Origin: Sphingomonas sp. ERG5
GTDB lineage: Bacteria > Pseudomonadota > Alphaproteobacteria > Sphingomonadales > Sphingomonadaceae
Assembly: GCF_000803065.1 (NCBI RefSeq)
Contig: NZ_JSXI01000025.1
Location: 1 to 61,196, forward strand
Reading direction: 5' to 3'
DNA length: 61,196 bases
Shown here piece after piece: positions 42,415-50,745 of the stretch. A model generated the notes under the pieces. It made no database searches and was not told the origin of the DNA. It was given only the letters and a program-made list of their open reading frames with translations. The stretch's first letter is position 1. Each line of letters opens with the position of its first letter. The position numbers and the translations under genes are program-made.

Positions 42415-43464
42415 TCAGTCGAAGCTGGCACCCCAACGGCGCTTGGTGCGGTTCTTCCACAAGCCGCGATGATAGGCGTCGCTGGCCAGCAGCGGCATCA
42501 CCGATCCGGCTTCGGCGAACACCATCTGCTCGATGCCGGTGTTGACCTTGCCCCAGCTCGCCGCTTCCTGCAGCGTCGAGGACGAGCAGGCGCCGTCGCG
42601 CACATCGGCGACCGTGATCTGCACGGCATATTTGTGCACCTGGACATCGTCATGGCCGAGGATCTCGGCGCACACGACGGTGTCCTGGATGAAGTTCTTC
42701 GGCACGCCGCCGCCGATCATCAGCAGGCCGGTGGTGCCGGCCTTGATCTTGATGTCGGTCAGTTCACGGAAATCGGCGATGGCGTCGAGCACCATGTACG
42801 GCTTGCCTTCCTTGGCGCGGTCGACCTGATGCTTGACCAGCCCGAAGCCGGCCGAGCTGTCGACGAACGCCGGGCAGAAGATCGGCACGTCATGCTCGTA
42901 TGCGAGCTTGACCAGGCTGTTGTCCTTCTTACCGTTCTCGACGAGGTACTTGCCCATCGCGCGGATGAACTCACGGCTCGAATAGGGGCGCGGCTCCAGG
43001 CTGTTGGCGATTTCCAGGATCGTATGGTCGCAATCCTGCAACTGCTCTTCGTCGATATAGGTGTCGTAGATGCGGTCGATCAGCAGCGAGCGCAGCGTGT
43101 CGTCATCCGGCACTTCCAGCGCCTGATAATGCTTGTGGCCAAGCCCTTCGAAGAAATCCATGTCGACGATCGACGCGCCGGTCGCGACCACGCCGTCGAT
43201 CATGTTGTTGCGTAGCAGCTCGGCATAGAGATCCATGCAGCCGCCGGCACTGGTCGATCCGGCGATAACCAGGAAGATCGAGCAATCGGGATCGGCGAGC
43301 ATCTGATTGTAGATGTCGGTCGCGCGGCCCAGGTCGCGGCTCGTGAAGCTCATCTTCTTCATCGCATCGACGATCGGGCGCGCGTCGAATTTGGTGATGT
43401 CGATATGCTCGACGGTGGTCGACAGAAGCTCGGCCTTGCGGTTCGAGAGGGTGGTATCGGTCAT
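42415..43464 (-). CDS. Deoxyhypusine synthase-like polyamine enzyme
   Basis: NAD-dependent enzyme of the deoxyhypusine synthase family, 349 aa. The family catalytic Lys lies in EAASWGKVNTG. NAD-site pieces SIFLVIAGSTSAGG, GVVATGASIVDMDFFEGLGHKHY and LMIGGGVPKNF are present. Bacteria have no eIF5A; characterised bacterial relatives make homospermidine-like or guanidino polyamines (for example an agmatine-using 1,9-bis(guanidino)-5-aza-nonane synthase). Which reaction applies is not readable here. The ATG at 43464 has GGAG 8 nt upstream. It follows ornithine decarboxylase in the same direction. Confidence 0.9.
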   Translation of the reverse strand: MTDTTLSNRKAELLSTTVEHIDITKFDARPIVDAMKKMSFTSRDLGRATDIYNQMLADPDCSIFLVIAGSTSAGGCMDLYAELLRNNMIDGVVATGASIVDMDFFEGLGHKHYQALEVPDDDTLRSLLIDRIYDTYIDEEQLQDCDHTILEIANSLEPRPYSSREFIRAMGKYLVENGKKDNSLVKLAYEHDVPIFCPAFVDSSAGFGLVKHQVDRAKEGKPYMVLDAIADFRELTDIKIKAGTTGLLMIGGGVPKNFIQDTVVCAEILGHDDVQVHKYAVQITVADVRDGACSSSTLQEAASWGKVNTGIEQMVFAEAGSVMPLLASDAYHRGLWKNRTKRRWGASFD

Positions 43465-43482
43465 TCTCAAATCTCCAGTGCC

Positions 43483-43563
43483 CGTCATTCCCGCAAAAGC
43501 GGGAATCCCGCTTCTTCGGACGACGGATAAGGCAGCGGGATCCCCGCTTACGCGGGGATGACG
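43483..43563. repeat. CGTCATTCCCGC-type palindromic repeat element
   Basis: An 81-bp element with outer ends CGTCAT/ATGACG and two inner palindromes (TTCCCGCAAAAGCGGGAA and TCCCCGCTTACGCGGGGA). It fills the 118-bp gap between ornithine decarboxylase and the deoxyhypusine synthase-like gene. Elements of this form are widespread in proteobacterial intergenic DNA. Confidence 0.85.
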
Positions 43564-43582
43564 GCTACATGACTAACGGCTG

Positions 43583-44794
43583 TTACAGCGTGACGACGTT
43601 CGACGCGACCTCACGATCGTCGCCGACATAGAGCGAGGCCATCGGCTCATCGTCCATGATCACCGTTTCGTCCGAGCCGAAGCCGTTGAACGCGGTGCGC
43701 ATGGCGCAGCCATAGGCGCCGAGCATGCCGATCTCGATATAGTCCCCGGCCTGGGTGTCGGCGGGCAGCATGAACGGACCGGCCATGTGATCCATATCGT
43801 CACAGGTCGGGCCGTAAAAGCTGAACTCCACGTCGCGCGCGCGGCTGTCGGGTTCGCGGAGCAACTGCACCGGGAAACGCCAGCCGATATGCGCGGCGTC
43901 GAACAGCGCGCCATAGGCGCCGTCGTTGATGTAAAGCTCGTCACCACGGCGCCGTTCGACCCGAACCACCAGCGAGGAATATTCCGCGCACAACGCCCGG
44001 CCCGGCTCCGCCCACAATTCGGACGAATAGCTGACCGGCAGGCTTTCGAACGCACGGTGAATCGTCTCGAAATAATGTTCGAGCGGCGGCGGCTCCATGC
44101 CCGGATAGGTCGAGGGGAAGCCACCGCCGACATCGATCACGTCGACCGTGACCGCTGCGTCGACGATCGCCGCACGGACTCGCTCCAGCGCATTGGCATA
44201 GGCCTCCGGCGTCATCGCCTGGCTGCCGACATGGAAGCAGATGCCCAGCGCATCGGCTGCCTGGCGGGTCGCGAACAGCAGCTCCTTGGCCTCGTGCGGC
44301 GCGCAGCCGAACTTGGACGCAAGGCTGAGCTTCGAATGCTCCGAGGACACCCGCAGCCGGACGCACAGCGTCAGGTCGGTGGCGTGCTCGGTCGCGCGCA
44401 GGATCTTGTCCAACTCCTCGAGCGAATCGAGGCTGAAGGTGCGGCAGCCATAGTTGAAATAGGCGTCGTGAATCGCTTCCTCGGCTTTGACCGGGTGCAT
44501 GAAGCACAAGGTCGCTTGCGGAAGCGTGCGCGAGACGAGCCGCACCTCGGCAATCGAGGCCACGTCGTAATGCGTGATTCCGCTATCCCACAGGATCTGC
44601 AGGAGTTCGGGGGACGGGTTCGCCTTCACCGCATAGAGCGACCGACCCGGAAACTTCTCGACGAAGAAGCGGGCGGCACGCGAAGCGGCATGCGGACGAA
44701 CGAGCGTTACCGGCTGAACCGGACGGAGTTTGGCAATCTCGACAGCGGTCGAAACGGTCGACGCTAACCCCAGCGTGTTATGATGCTTGTGCAA
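43583..44794 (-). CDS. Ornithine/lysine-type decarboxylase (fold III PLP enzyme)
   Basis: PLP-dependent decarboxylase that makes putrescine from ornithine (or a related diamine). PLP Lys57 lies in LYAVKANPSP. The substrate region has CFHVGSQAMTPEAY, and the phosphate-binding motif is VIDVGGGFPSTYPG. Active-site FYGPTCDDMDHM carries the Cys-Asp-Asp seen in eukaryotic-type ODC. No ATG fits; the TTG at 44794 with GGAGG 9 nt upstream gives 403 aa, beginning (M)HKHHNTLGLAST. Longer readings run into the divergent threonine dehydratase gene. It heads a two-gene polyamine operon. Confidence 0.92.
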   Translation of the reverse strand: MHKHHNTLGLASTVSTAVEIAKLRPVQPVTLVRPHAASRAARFFVEKFPGRSLYAVKANPSPELLQILWDSGITHYDVASIAEVRLVSRTLPQATLCFMHPVKAEEAIHDAYFNYGCRTFSLDSLEELDKILRATEHATDLTLCVRLRVSSEHSKLSLASKFGCAPHEAKELLFATRQAADALGICFHVGSQAMTPEAYANALERVRAAIVDAAVTVDVIDVGGGFPSTYPGMEPPPLEHYFETIHRAFESLPVSYSSELWAEPGRALCAEYSSLVVRVERRRGDELYINDGAYGALFDAAHIGWRFPVQLLREPDSRARDVEFSFYGPTCDDMDHMAGPFMLPADTQAGDYIEIGMLGAYGCAMRTAFNGFGSDETVIMDDEPMASLYVGDDREVASNVVTL

Positions 44795-44943
44795 TTCAAG
44801 GGACCTCCAATGTCCGTAGACAAGTTCACGAAACACTGCCTTGCGGTTGGAAGTCCCATGGGGCAGCGGATGGGCGAAATAGGGTCGGCTTTCGCGGATG
44901 TAAAGCGCTATTGGAGGCGCAGAGGCGACCTGGGAGGTGAAAT
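44795..44943 (-). promoter_or_regulatory. Leader/promoter region of the ornithine decarboxylase operon
   Basis: This 149-bp divergent gap must hold the ornithine decarboxylase leader and the threonine dehydratase promoter. Alphaproteobacterial ornithine decarboxylases often carry the structured speF RNA motif (Rfam RF00518) in this position. The leader contains complementary blocks such as CACTGCC/GGCAGTG-like segments and the palindrome CCCATGGG, but I cannot fold it to the motif with certainty. Confidence 0.35.
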
Positions 44944-45912
44944 GTGACTTTGGTGCGACAACCAACCCGGGCCGGCGTTCGCGATGCGGCGGCAAAGATC
45001 GCCGCGATCCTGCCGCCATCGCCGCTTTTCGTGGCGGATATTCGTGGAATTCCAGTGGCTTTCAAGGCGGAGTGCCTGCAGCCGATGGGCGCGTTCAAAT
45101 TGCGCGGGGCATGGCATCGGCTGACCGCGATCGACAATGACGTGCGCGAAAAAGGTGTCGTCGCTTTTTCGTCGGGTAACCATGCCCAGGGTGTCGCCTG
45201 GGCCGCGAAGCGGCTTGGCATGCCCGCAACGATCGTGATGCCCGCCGATGCGCCGAAATCGAAGCGTGACGGTACGCTCGCGCTCGGTGCGGAAGTGGTG
45301 AATTATGATCGCGCGACCGAGAGTCGGGAGAAGATCGCCGCGCATCTCGCTCATGCGCGCGGTGCGGTGCTGGTGCCGAGCTTCGACGATCCGTGGATCA
45401 TTGAAGGGCAGGGCAGTGCCGGGGTCGAAGCGGCGGTGCAGATGGCGGCGCTGGGCATGGGCGTGCCGAGTCGGGTGGTGGTGCCGTGCGGTGGGGGCGG
45501 ACTGGCGGCCGGGAATGCGCTCGGCTTGCCCGACAGCATGATGACGGTGGTCGAGCCTGAAGGCTGGGACGATATGCGCCGCTCGCTGGAGGCTGGCTGG
45601 ATCGAGCCCGTCGGCGATAATCCGCCGCCAACGGCATGCGATGCGCTGCAGACCGTGCGCGTGTCGCAACTGACCTTCGACGTGCTGTCGCGACGCGGTG
45701 TGAATGGTGTGGCGGTCAGCGAGGCGGCGATTCGCGCCGCACAGCGCTGGGCGGCGGAAAAATTGCGGCTGGTGGTCGAACCGGGCGGCGCAGTCGCGCT
45801 GGCTGCGGTGCTGACCGGGCAGGTCGCGCTTGATGCAGGGACGTTGGTGATTCTGTCGGGTGGGAATGTCGACATGGAGGCCTATGGCGCAGTGCTGGCG
45901 CGGGCCGACTGA
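44944..45912 (+). CDS. Serine/threonine dehydratase family protein
   Basis: Fold-II PLP enzyme, probably threonine ammonia-lyase (biodegradative type without a regulatory ACT domain), 322 aa. PLP Lys52 lies in PMGAFKLRGAWH. SSGNHAQGVAWAAK binds substrate, and CGGGGLAAGNALG binds the PLP phosphate. Start is GTG at 44944, with GGGAGG about 8 nt upstream. It diverges from the ornithine decarboxylase operon. Serine racemase-like activity is an alternative within this family. Confidence 0.88.
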   Translation: MTLVRQPTRAGVRDAAAKIAAILPPSPLFVADIRGIPVAFKAECLQPMGAFKLRGAWHRLTAIDNDVREKGVVAFSSGNHAQGVAWAAKRLGMPATIVMPADAPKSKRDGTLALGAEVVNYDRATESREKIAAHLAHARGAVLVPSFDDPWIIEGQGSAGVEAAVQMAALGMGVPSRVVVPCGGGGLAAGNALGLPDSMMTVVEPEGWDDMRRSLEAGWIEPVGDNPPPTACDALQTVRVSQLTFDVLSRRGVNGVAVSEAAIRAAQRWAAEKLRLVVEPGGAVALAAVLTGQVALDAGTLVILSGGNVDMEAYGAVLARAD

Positions 45913-45960
45913 ACCGTGAGGGGCTTGTGGCTGGTGGGGCCTCGATCCGGTCGGAAACGA

Positions 45961-47316
45961 CTATACCGGTTCGGTCATGAGCGGCATGCCCCCTCTGGGC
46001 CGCAAGGTCACGCTGCCCACCGGGTCGGGCACGAACCCCTGCGGCAGCGAGAACCGCCGCTCGCACAGCCATTGCGCGAGGATCAGCAACGCTTCCATCG
46101 TCGCGAAGCGCGCGCCGACGCACACACGCGGGCCTCCACCAAAGGGGATATATTGGAAGCGGTGCATCCTGGCGCGGTTTTCGGGTGTAAACCGGGTGTG
46201 GTCGAAGCGGTCGGGATTCTCCCACAGGGCACGGTGGCGATGGATGACCCAGGGCCAGACCGCCACCAGTTCGCCCTTGGCGATCGGCTTGCCCGATAGC
46301 TCGTCGGGCGCCAGTGCTTCGCGGGCGAATCGCGGTGCGGGTGGGTAGAGACGCATCGTCTCTTCGAAGATCTGCTTCAGCAATTCGAGATGGTCGATTC
46401 GTTCCGTGGCTGGATAGGCCATGGCCGCCATCGCCTCGGTCCGTGCTTCTTCCTGAAGGCCGGGCTGAGCCGCCAGGCAGTAGATGCTCCACGCCAGCGC
46501 GTTGGCCGTGGTCTCGTGCCCGGCAAGGTAGAAGGTGATCGCATTGTCGACCGCCAGCGTAACCGCCTGTTCGGGCGGAAAATGCTCGCCAAGCGAGCGA
46601 ATCAATCCACCGAAGAAATCATCGCCCCCGCCATCCGGGCCGCGATCGCGGACCATCTCGGTCAGTGTCTGCCGCAGCCAGTTGCGCGCCCGGCGCGCGC
46701 GCCGCATGCCCGGGCTTGGATCCCAGTCCTGCAGACCCAGTACCGCCATCAGGCGCGCTTGGCCGGCAACGACGAGCAACTGGCTGATATAATCGCTGGC
46801 CTGGGGATTGGTGAGGCGCGGGTCGCCGGCGAACAGGCTGTTGGCGATGATCGCCATGGTGGTGTGCGTGGCCTCGGCGGCCATGTCGAGTCGCGCAGGA
46901 CCGACCGGCCACTGCGCAATGTTGTCGACCGCGCATTGCGCCATGGTTTCCGCCATGCCGGCCACCGCGCCGGGCGCGAAAGTCGGTGCGACGATTCGCC
47001 GCTGCGTTCGCCAATCATCCCCTTCCGCGCTGAGCAGTCCATTGCCGACCAGTGAGGAGAGCAGGCGCTGCGCCAGACGCGGGCGCAGATAATTGGCCTT
47101 GTTGCTCAACAGCACGCGCTCGACCGCCTCCGGATCCATCAGGCTGTGAAGCGTGAGTCCCATTGCCTTGCGCGTGCGAATGGGCAGCTCGAAGGCCGGC
47201 TGGGGAATGCCGTAGACCGTGTTGCGAAGCCGTTCGCCGGTCAGCTCGCGCCAAATCGGTTGCCAGTCGGTCGAGCGCGGCGGCTGAACCGGGATGAAGG
47301 GTAAGACGCTAGCCAT
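45961..47316 (-). CDS. Cytochrome P450
   Basis: Haem-thiolate monooxygenase of 451 aa. The haem-ligand Cys is in FGGGPRVCVGARFA. The oxygen-activating I helix is LAGHETTANALAWS, and the K-helix ExxR lies in FEETMRLYPPAPRFAR. No membrane anchor is seen, so it should be soluble. No ferredoxin or reductase gene adjoins it, though a [2Fe-2S] ferredoxin occurs at 51.8 kb. Substrate is unknown. Confidence 0.95.
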   Translation of the reverse strand: MASVLPFIPVQPPRSTDWQPIWRELTGERLRNTVYGIPQPAFELPIRTRKAMGLTLHSLMDPEAVERVLLSNKANYLRPRLAQRLLSSLVGNGLLSAEGDDWRTQRRIVAPTFAPGAVAGMAETMAQCAVDNIAQWPVGPARLDMAAEATHTTMAIIANSLFAGDPRLTNPQASDYISQLLVVAGQARLMAVLGLQDWDPSPGMRRARRARNWLRQTLTEMVRDRGPDGGGDDFFGGLIRSLGEHFPPEQAVTLAVDNAITFYLAGHETTANALAWSIYCLAAQPGLQEEARTEAMAAMAYPATERIDHLELLKQIFEETMRLYPPAPRFAREALAPDELSGKPIAKGELVAVWPWVIHRHRALWENPDRFDHTRFTPENRARMHRFQYIPFGGGPRVCVGARFATMEALLILAQWLCERRFSLPQGFVPDPVGSVTLRPRGGMPLMTEPV

Positions 47317-47450
47317 AAGTATCGTTATAGCATGAAATGCGCCGGCATGCGTAGCCTTTTGCGCTGCGCATGCTTCGGACGCTGGGCCGGCCAGGCGATT
47401 TCGAAACAGGCTTCTCGACTTCGCTTGAAGCGAACGGGTAGGAAAGGCGG

Positions 47451-47630
47451 ATGAACCAGGCCCTCACCGGAATCGCGGCTGCCGCCCCTGCCATCGCCAT
47501 GATCGGCTTCTTCGCCTGCCTGATTGGCGGCGGTTATTTGCTGTTCAGCGGCCAGCAGCGGAAACGCGCCATCCTTCTGCTGATCATGTCACTGGTTTTG
47601 CTGGGGAATGTGCTCATCTGGACGATGTGA
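47451..47630 (+). CDS. Small two-helix membrane protein
   Basis: A 59-codon open frame that begins MNQALTGIAAAAPAIAMIG. It has two hydrophobic stretches (IAMIGFFACLIGGGYLLF and AILLLIMSLVLLGNVLIW) separated by a short basic loop (SGQQRKRA). A good ribosome site (AGGAAAGG) lies just upstream of the ATG. It fills the gap between the divergent P450 and the convergent ADP-ribosylglycohydrolase. No function is recognised. Ribosome site and membrane pattern support it as a real gene. Confidence 0.6.
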   Translation: MNQALTGIAAAAPAIAMIGFFACLIGGGYLLFSGQQRKRAILLLIMSLVLLGNVLIWTM

Positions 47631-47673
47631 CCGTGCCTGTCTGAACCCGTTCCATCGTTGGGATGCCACGGAC

Positions 47674-48678
47674 TTAGGTCGGATTTGGGGCGTCGCCATT
47701 ATAAAGCTTGAGGGCGAGGTCTTCGATCTCTTCGCGCCACGCCAGCCTGTCGCGCCAGTGTGCCGGTATCGCACTTGCACCGTAGATCGCGCCGGCGAGT
47801 TGGCCGGTGATCGCAGCGACCGTGTCGGCGTCGTCGCCGAGATTGGCCGCGAGCAGAACCGCGTCTTCGAACGATGTGGTTTCGTGCACGCACCAGAGCG
47901 CCGCTTCGAGGCTGTCGACGACATAACCGCTCGATCTGATCGCGTGACGCGGTTTGCCGCGCCAACTGCCTCCGAGAATGTCTTCGATGCGTCGGCTCGG
48001 AGGCGTTGTCACAAGCGGCGGCGCAAAGAGTTCCTCTGGCGCCGCGCCGCGGATCGCTCGTGCGGTGAGCAAAGCAAAACTTTCGCATGCGACAAGGCAT
48101 TCGGCCGCGCCATGAGTGAGGCGACTTTGGGCACGAGCAACCTTGAGGATCGCGGCTTCGTCGCGCCGGACGCCCCAGATGGCGACCGGCGACAGCCGCA
48201 TGAGCGAACCGTTGCCGGCGCTTTCATGGCTGGTCGATCCCGCGAAGGGCTCACCGTTCTTCTCGAAGTTCTGAAGTGCCGCTTGGGTGGTTAAGCCGAT
48301 ATCGAAGCACGTGCCCGTGCAGCTATACATGCCCCGGCGATACCAGTTGACGAAGCGCGCCATACAGTCGCCCGGATCGAGCTCATCCATTCCGACCAAG
48401 CTATGGCCGAGCGCCAGGGCCATTGCGGTATCGTCGGTCCATTGGCCCGGTGCTAGATGGAACGGACCGCCACCGACCATATCGACCAGGGGTGGCAGCG
48501 AATCGCGCGCGCTGAATTCCAGCGTCGTGCCCAGCGCGTCGCCGACGGCAAGTCCAAGCAGCGCGCCGATGGCGCGGTCCCTAGCCGCATTGGACGGTGT
48601 CGGTAGCAGGTGCAAACCCCTCAATCTGCCATGCTCACGGTTGTTTGCCGGAGTTCTGAAATATGTCGCATATATCAA
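47674..48678 (-). CDS. ADP-ribosylglycohydrolase family protein
   Basis: DraG-type hydrolase that removes ADP-ribose from proteins or small molecules, with a two-metal magnesium site. Metal-binding motifs are LGLAVGDALGTTLEF and GQWTDDTAMALALG at the N terminus, and LAANLGDDADTVAAITGQLAGA near the C terminus. The core starts near ARDRAIGALLG. The start codon is uncertain: the longest frame begins at a TTG (48678), and in-frame TTG codons at 48624 and 48615 are alternatives. It lies just downstream of an AT-rich region with a strong dyad. Confidence 0.88.
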   Translation of the reverse strand: MIYATYFRTPANNREHGRLRGLHLLPTPSNAARDRAIGALLGLAVGDALGTTLEFSARDSLPPLVDMVGGGPFHLAPGQWTDDTAMALALGHSLVGMDELDPGDCMARFVNWYRRGMYSCTGTCFDIGLTTQAALQNFEKNGEPFAGSTSHESAGNGSLMRLSPVAIWGVRRDEAAILKVARAQSRLTHGAAECLVACESFALLTARAIRGAAPEELFAPPLVTTPPSRRIEDILGGSWRGKPRHAIRSSGYVVDSLEAALWCVHETTSFEDAVLLAANLGDDADTVAAITGQLAGAIYGASAIPAHWRDRLAWREEIEDLALKLYNGDAPNPT

Positions 48679-48725
48679 TGATATTAATCGATATATTCGG
48701 GAATTTCTCGTGCTCTATCGGTCGA

Positions 48726-48755
48726 AGATATGTAACAATCCGGTGTAACATATCT
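48726..48755. promoter_or_regulatory. Dyad resembling a regulator operator upstream of ADP-ribosylglycohydrolase
   Basis: Arms AGATATGTAACA (48726-48737) and TGTAACATATCT (48744-48755) are complementary at 11 of 12 positions and 6 bp apart. They lie 50-100 bp before the likely start of the leftward gene, in an unusually AT-rich stretch of 48660-48760. A second dyad, ATATATC-N13-GATATAT, lies at 48670-48696. No T tract follows, so an operator is more likely than a terminator. Confidence 0.5.
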
Positions 48756-48901
48756 CCCCCGCGATGGCCGTTTTCTGGCCGATCGATTCAAGCGCTGTTC
48801 GACCCCCGCTATCGCGGCAAGTGTGGAAACGCGCTCCTCAGCCTTCGAACTTGCTCACGTTGTCGATCAAACACCGTCGGGGCCGGTCGGCCCCGACCCG
48901 C

Positions 48902-49558
48902 TCACCGGATCGGCGAGTTCGGGTCGAGCCGCATATCCAGATACTTGTCCACGCTGCCCATCAGCTCGGGCATTTCATGCTCGAAGAAGTGGTTCGCCTT
49001 GGGGATGGTATCGTGATGGATGGTGATGTGCTTCTGCGTGCGCAGCTTGTCGACCAGCTTCTGGGTCGCGAGCGGCGGGGAGACTTCGTCATTCTCGCCC
49101 TGAATGATGATGCCGCTGGCCGGGCAGGGGGCAAGGAAGGTGAAATCGTACATGTTCGCCGGTGGTGCGACCGAGATGAAGCCGCGAATCTCCGGGCGGC
49201 GCATCAGCAGCTGCATGCCGATCCACGCGCCGAAGCTGAACCCGGCAATCCAGGTGGTCGACGCTTCGGGATGGAAGCTCTGCACCCAGTCGAGCGCCGA
49301 CGCCGCGTCGGACAATTCGCCGATGCCGTTGTCGAACGTGCCCTGGCTCTTGCCGACGCCGCGGAAATTGAAGCGCAGCGTGGCGAACCCGCGTCGCTGG
49401 AAGGTCTTGTAGAGCTCCTGCACGATGCGATTGTTCATCGTGCCACCCGATGATGGATGTGGGTGGAGAATCATCGCCACGGGCGCGCGCGGGCGCGGCC
49501 CGGGAGCGAAACGGCCTTCGAGACGGCCATCGGGACCGGGGAAAATGACTTCTGGCAT
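48902..49558 (-). CDS. Alpha/beta hydrolase
   Basis: Cytoplasmic alpha/beta-hydrolase-fold protein of 218 aa. LHPHPSSGGTMNN is the oxyanion-side HPHP motif. LRFNFRGVGKSQGTFDNG precedes the nucleophile elbow AGFSFGAWIG, and the catalytic His region is ANHFFEHE. This is the family of unassigned esterase-like proteins common in alphaproteobacteria. The ATG at 49558 (MPEVIFPGPDG) marks the start; a much longer open frame upstream overlaps the cysteine desulfurase genes and is rejected. Confidence 0.9.
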   Translation of the reverse strand: MPEVIFPGPDGRLEGRFAPGPRPRAPVAMILHPHPSSGGTMNNRIVQELYKTFQRRGFATLRFNFRGVGKSQGTFDNGIGELSDAASALDWVQSFHPEASTTWIAGFSFGAWIGMQLLMRRPEIRGFISVAPPANMYDFTFLAPCPASGIIIQGENDEVSPPLATQKLVDKLRTQKHITIHHDTIPKANHFFEHEMPELMGSVDKYLDMRLDPNSPIR

Positions 49559-49638
49559 GGAGACCTGCTGACAATATTTGCGCGCGCCCCCGAAAGACTG
49601 ACGGTGGAGCGCTGGAATGTGCGCGCTATATAAGCAAG

Positions 49639-50745
49639 ATGCGCCTTTTCGCAATTGGAACAAACCGCTTGGCCGACCGCCTCTATCTCGATCATGCCGC
49701 AACCACACCGATGCTGCCCGAAGCGATCGCTGCGATGGCCGATGGGATGGCGCATTGGGCCAACCCGTCATCGCCCCATGCCGAAGGACGCGCGGCGCGT
49801 GCGGCGTTGGAAGCGGCGCGCGGACGCATTGCCGCCGCCTATGGCTGGGCGGGAGAGACGATCCTGACCAGCGGTGCGAGCGAAGCGCTGGCGATCGGGC
49901 TTGGCCGATCGGTCGTGGACCGGCGCCTGATCTCCGCGGTCGAACATGATGCGGCCATCCGCGCCGCGCCCGATGCGGCGATGCTGACGGTCGATTCCCA
50001 GGGTTTGATCGATCCGGTGGCACTTGAGCGGGTATTGGCGATCGCGGGTCGACCGGTCGTGGCGATCCAGTGGGCGAACAGCGAAACGGGCGTGCGTCAG
50101 CCGATCGCGGCGCTGGCCGGGGCAGTGCATGACGCTGGCGGCCTGTTGCTGGTCGATGCCGCGCAGATGCCCGCCGATGCCGATGCCGAGGTGGCGATGC
50201 ATGCCGATTTCGTTGCGATCTCGGCCCATAAGCGCGGCGGGCCGCCGGGTGTCGGTGCGCTGCTGGTGCGCGATCTGGCGACATTGCTGCCGACCGGCGG
50301 GCAGGAACGAGGCTATCGGGCGGGGACGGAGAATTTGCCCGCTGCGCTTGGATTCGCCGCCGCTCTCGGCGTGGCCGAGGATATGGCGAAGATGGCGGTG
50401 CTTCGGGTGAAACTCGACGATGCCATCGGGCGGTCTGGCGGAACTCTCGTCGCGGACGGCCAGCCGCGTCATCCCGCGATCGGCTCGTATCGCATGGCGG
50501 GGCTGGCGGCGGCGACGCAGCTGATTCGCTTCGACATGGCGGGAATTGCGGTATCGGCGGGCAGCGCCTGTTCGTCAGGCAGTATGAAGGCAAGCCATGT
50601 ACTCGGCGCGATGGGGTGGAGCGTCGAAGCGTCGCGTGAAGTGGTGCGGGTAAGCTTCGGCCGCACGACCAGCGAGGCAGACGTCGATCGCTTCATCGCC
50701 GAATGGCGCACCGTGTCGCGCTCCGCGCGCGCGTTTGCGGCATGA
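49639..50745 (+). CDS. Cysteine desulfurase-like protein 1
   Basis: Class V PLP aminotransferase-fold protein of the NifS/IscS type, about 368 aa. It starts LYLDHAATTPMLPEAI. PLP Lys lies in AISAHKRGGPPGVG, and the catalytic Cys lies in SAGSACSSGSMKASHV on a short loop. It is more divergent than the second copy (for example VVAIQWANSETGVRQP instead of the usual NNEIG). The next gene, a second desulfurase, overlaps it by 4 nt. Probably a sulfur donor for Fe-S assembly or thio-modification. Confidence 0.9.
   Translation: MRLFAIGTNRLADRLYLDHAATTPMLPEAIAAMADGMAHWANPSSPHAEGRAARAALEAARGRIAAAYGWAGETILTSGASEALAIGLGRSVVDRRLISAVEHDAAIRAAPDAAMLTVDSQGLIDPVALERVLAIAGRPVVAIQWANSETGVRQPIAALAGAVHDAGGLLLVDAAQMPADADAEVAMHADFVAISAHKRGGPPGVGALLVRDLATLLPTGGQERGYRAGTENLPAALGFAAALGVAEDMAKMAVLRVKLDDAIGRSGGTLVADGQPRHPAIGSYRMAGLAAATQLIRFDMAGIAVSAGSACSSGSMKASHVLGAMGWSVEASREVVRVSFGRTTSEADVDRFIAEWRTVSRSARAFAA

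Noticed and set aside
44764..44859. Leader ORF (MGLPTARQCF...) overlapping the ornithine decarboxylase start
   Set aside because: It has no ribosome site and no rare-codon or ornithine-sensing pattern that can be recognised, so it is not listed as a gene.
43583..45019. Longer ornithine decarboxylase reading that starts at 45019
   Set aside because: It would overlap the divergent threonine dehydratase by 76 bp, and its first 75 residues do not resemble the family. The TTG at 44794 has a good ribosome site.
48902..50593. 563-residue reading of the leftward alpha/beta hydrolase
   Set aside because: The upstream 345 residues overlap the cysteine desulfurase gene on the other strand and are Pro/Arg/Ser-rich. 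The ATG at 49558 gives a complete hydrolase.
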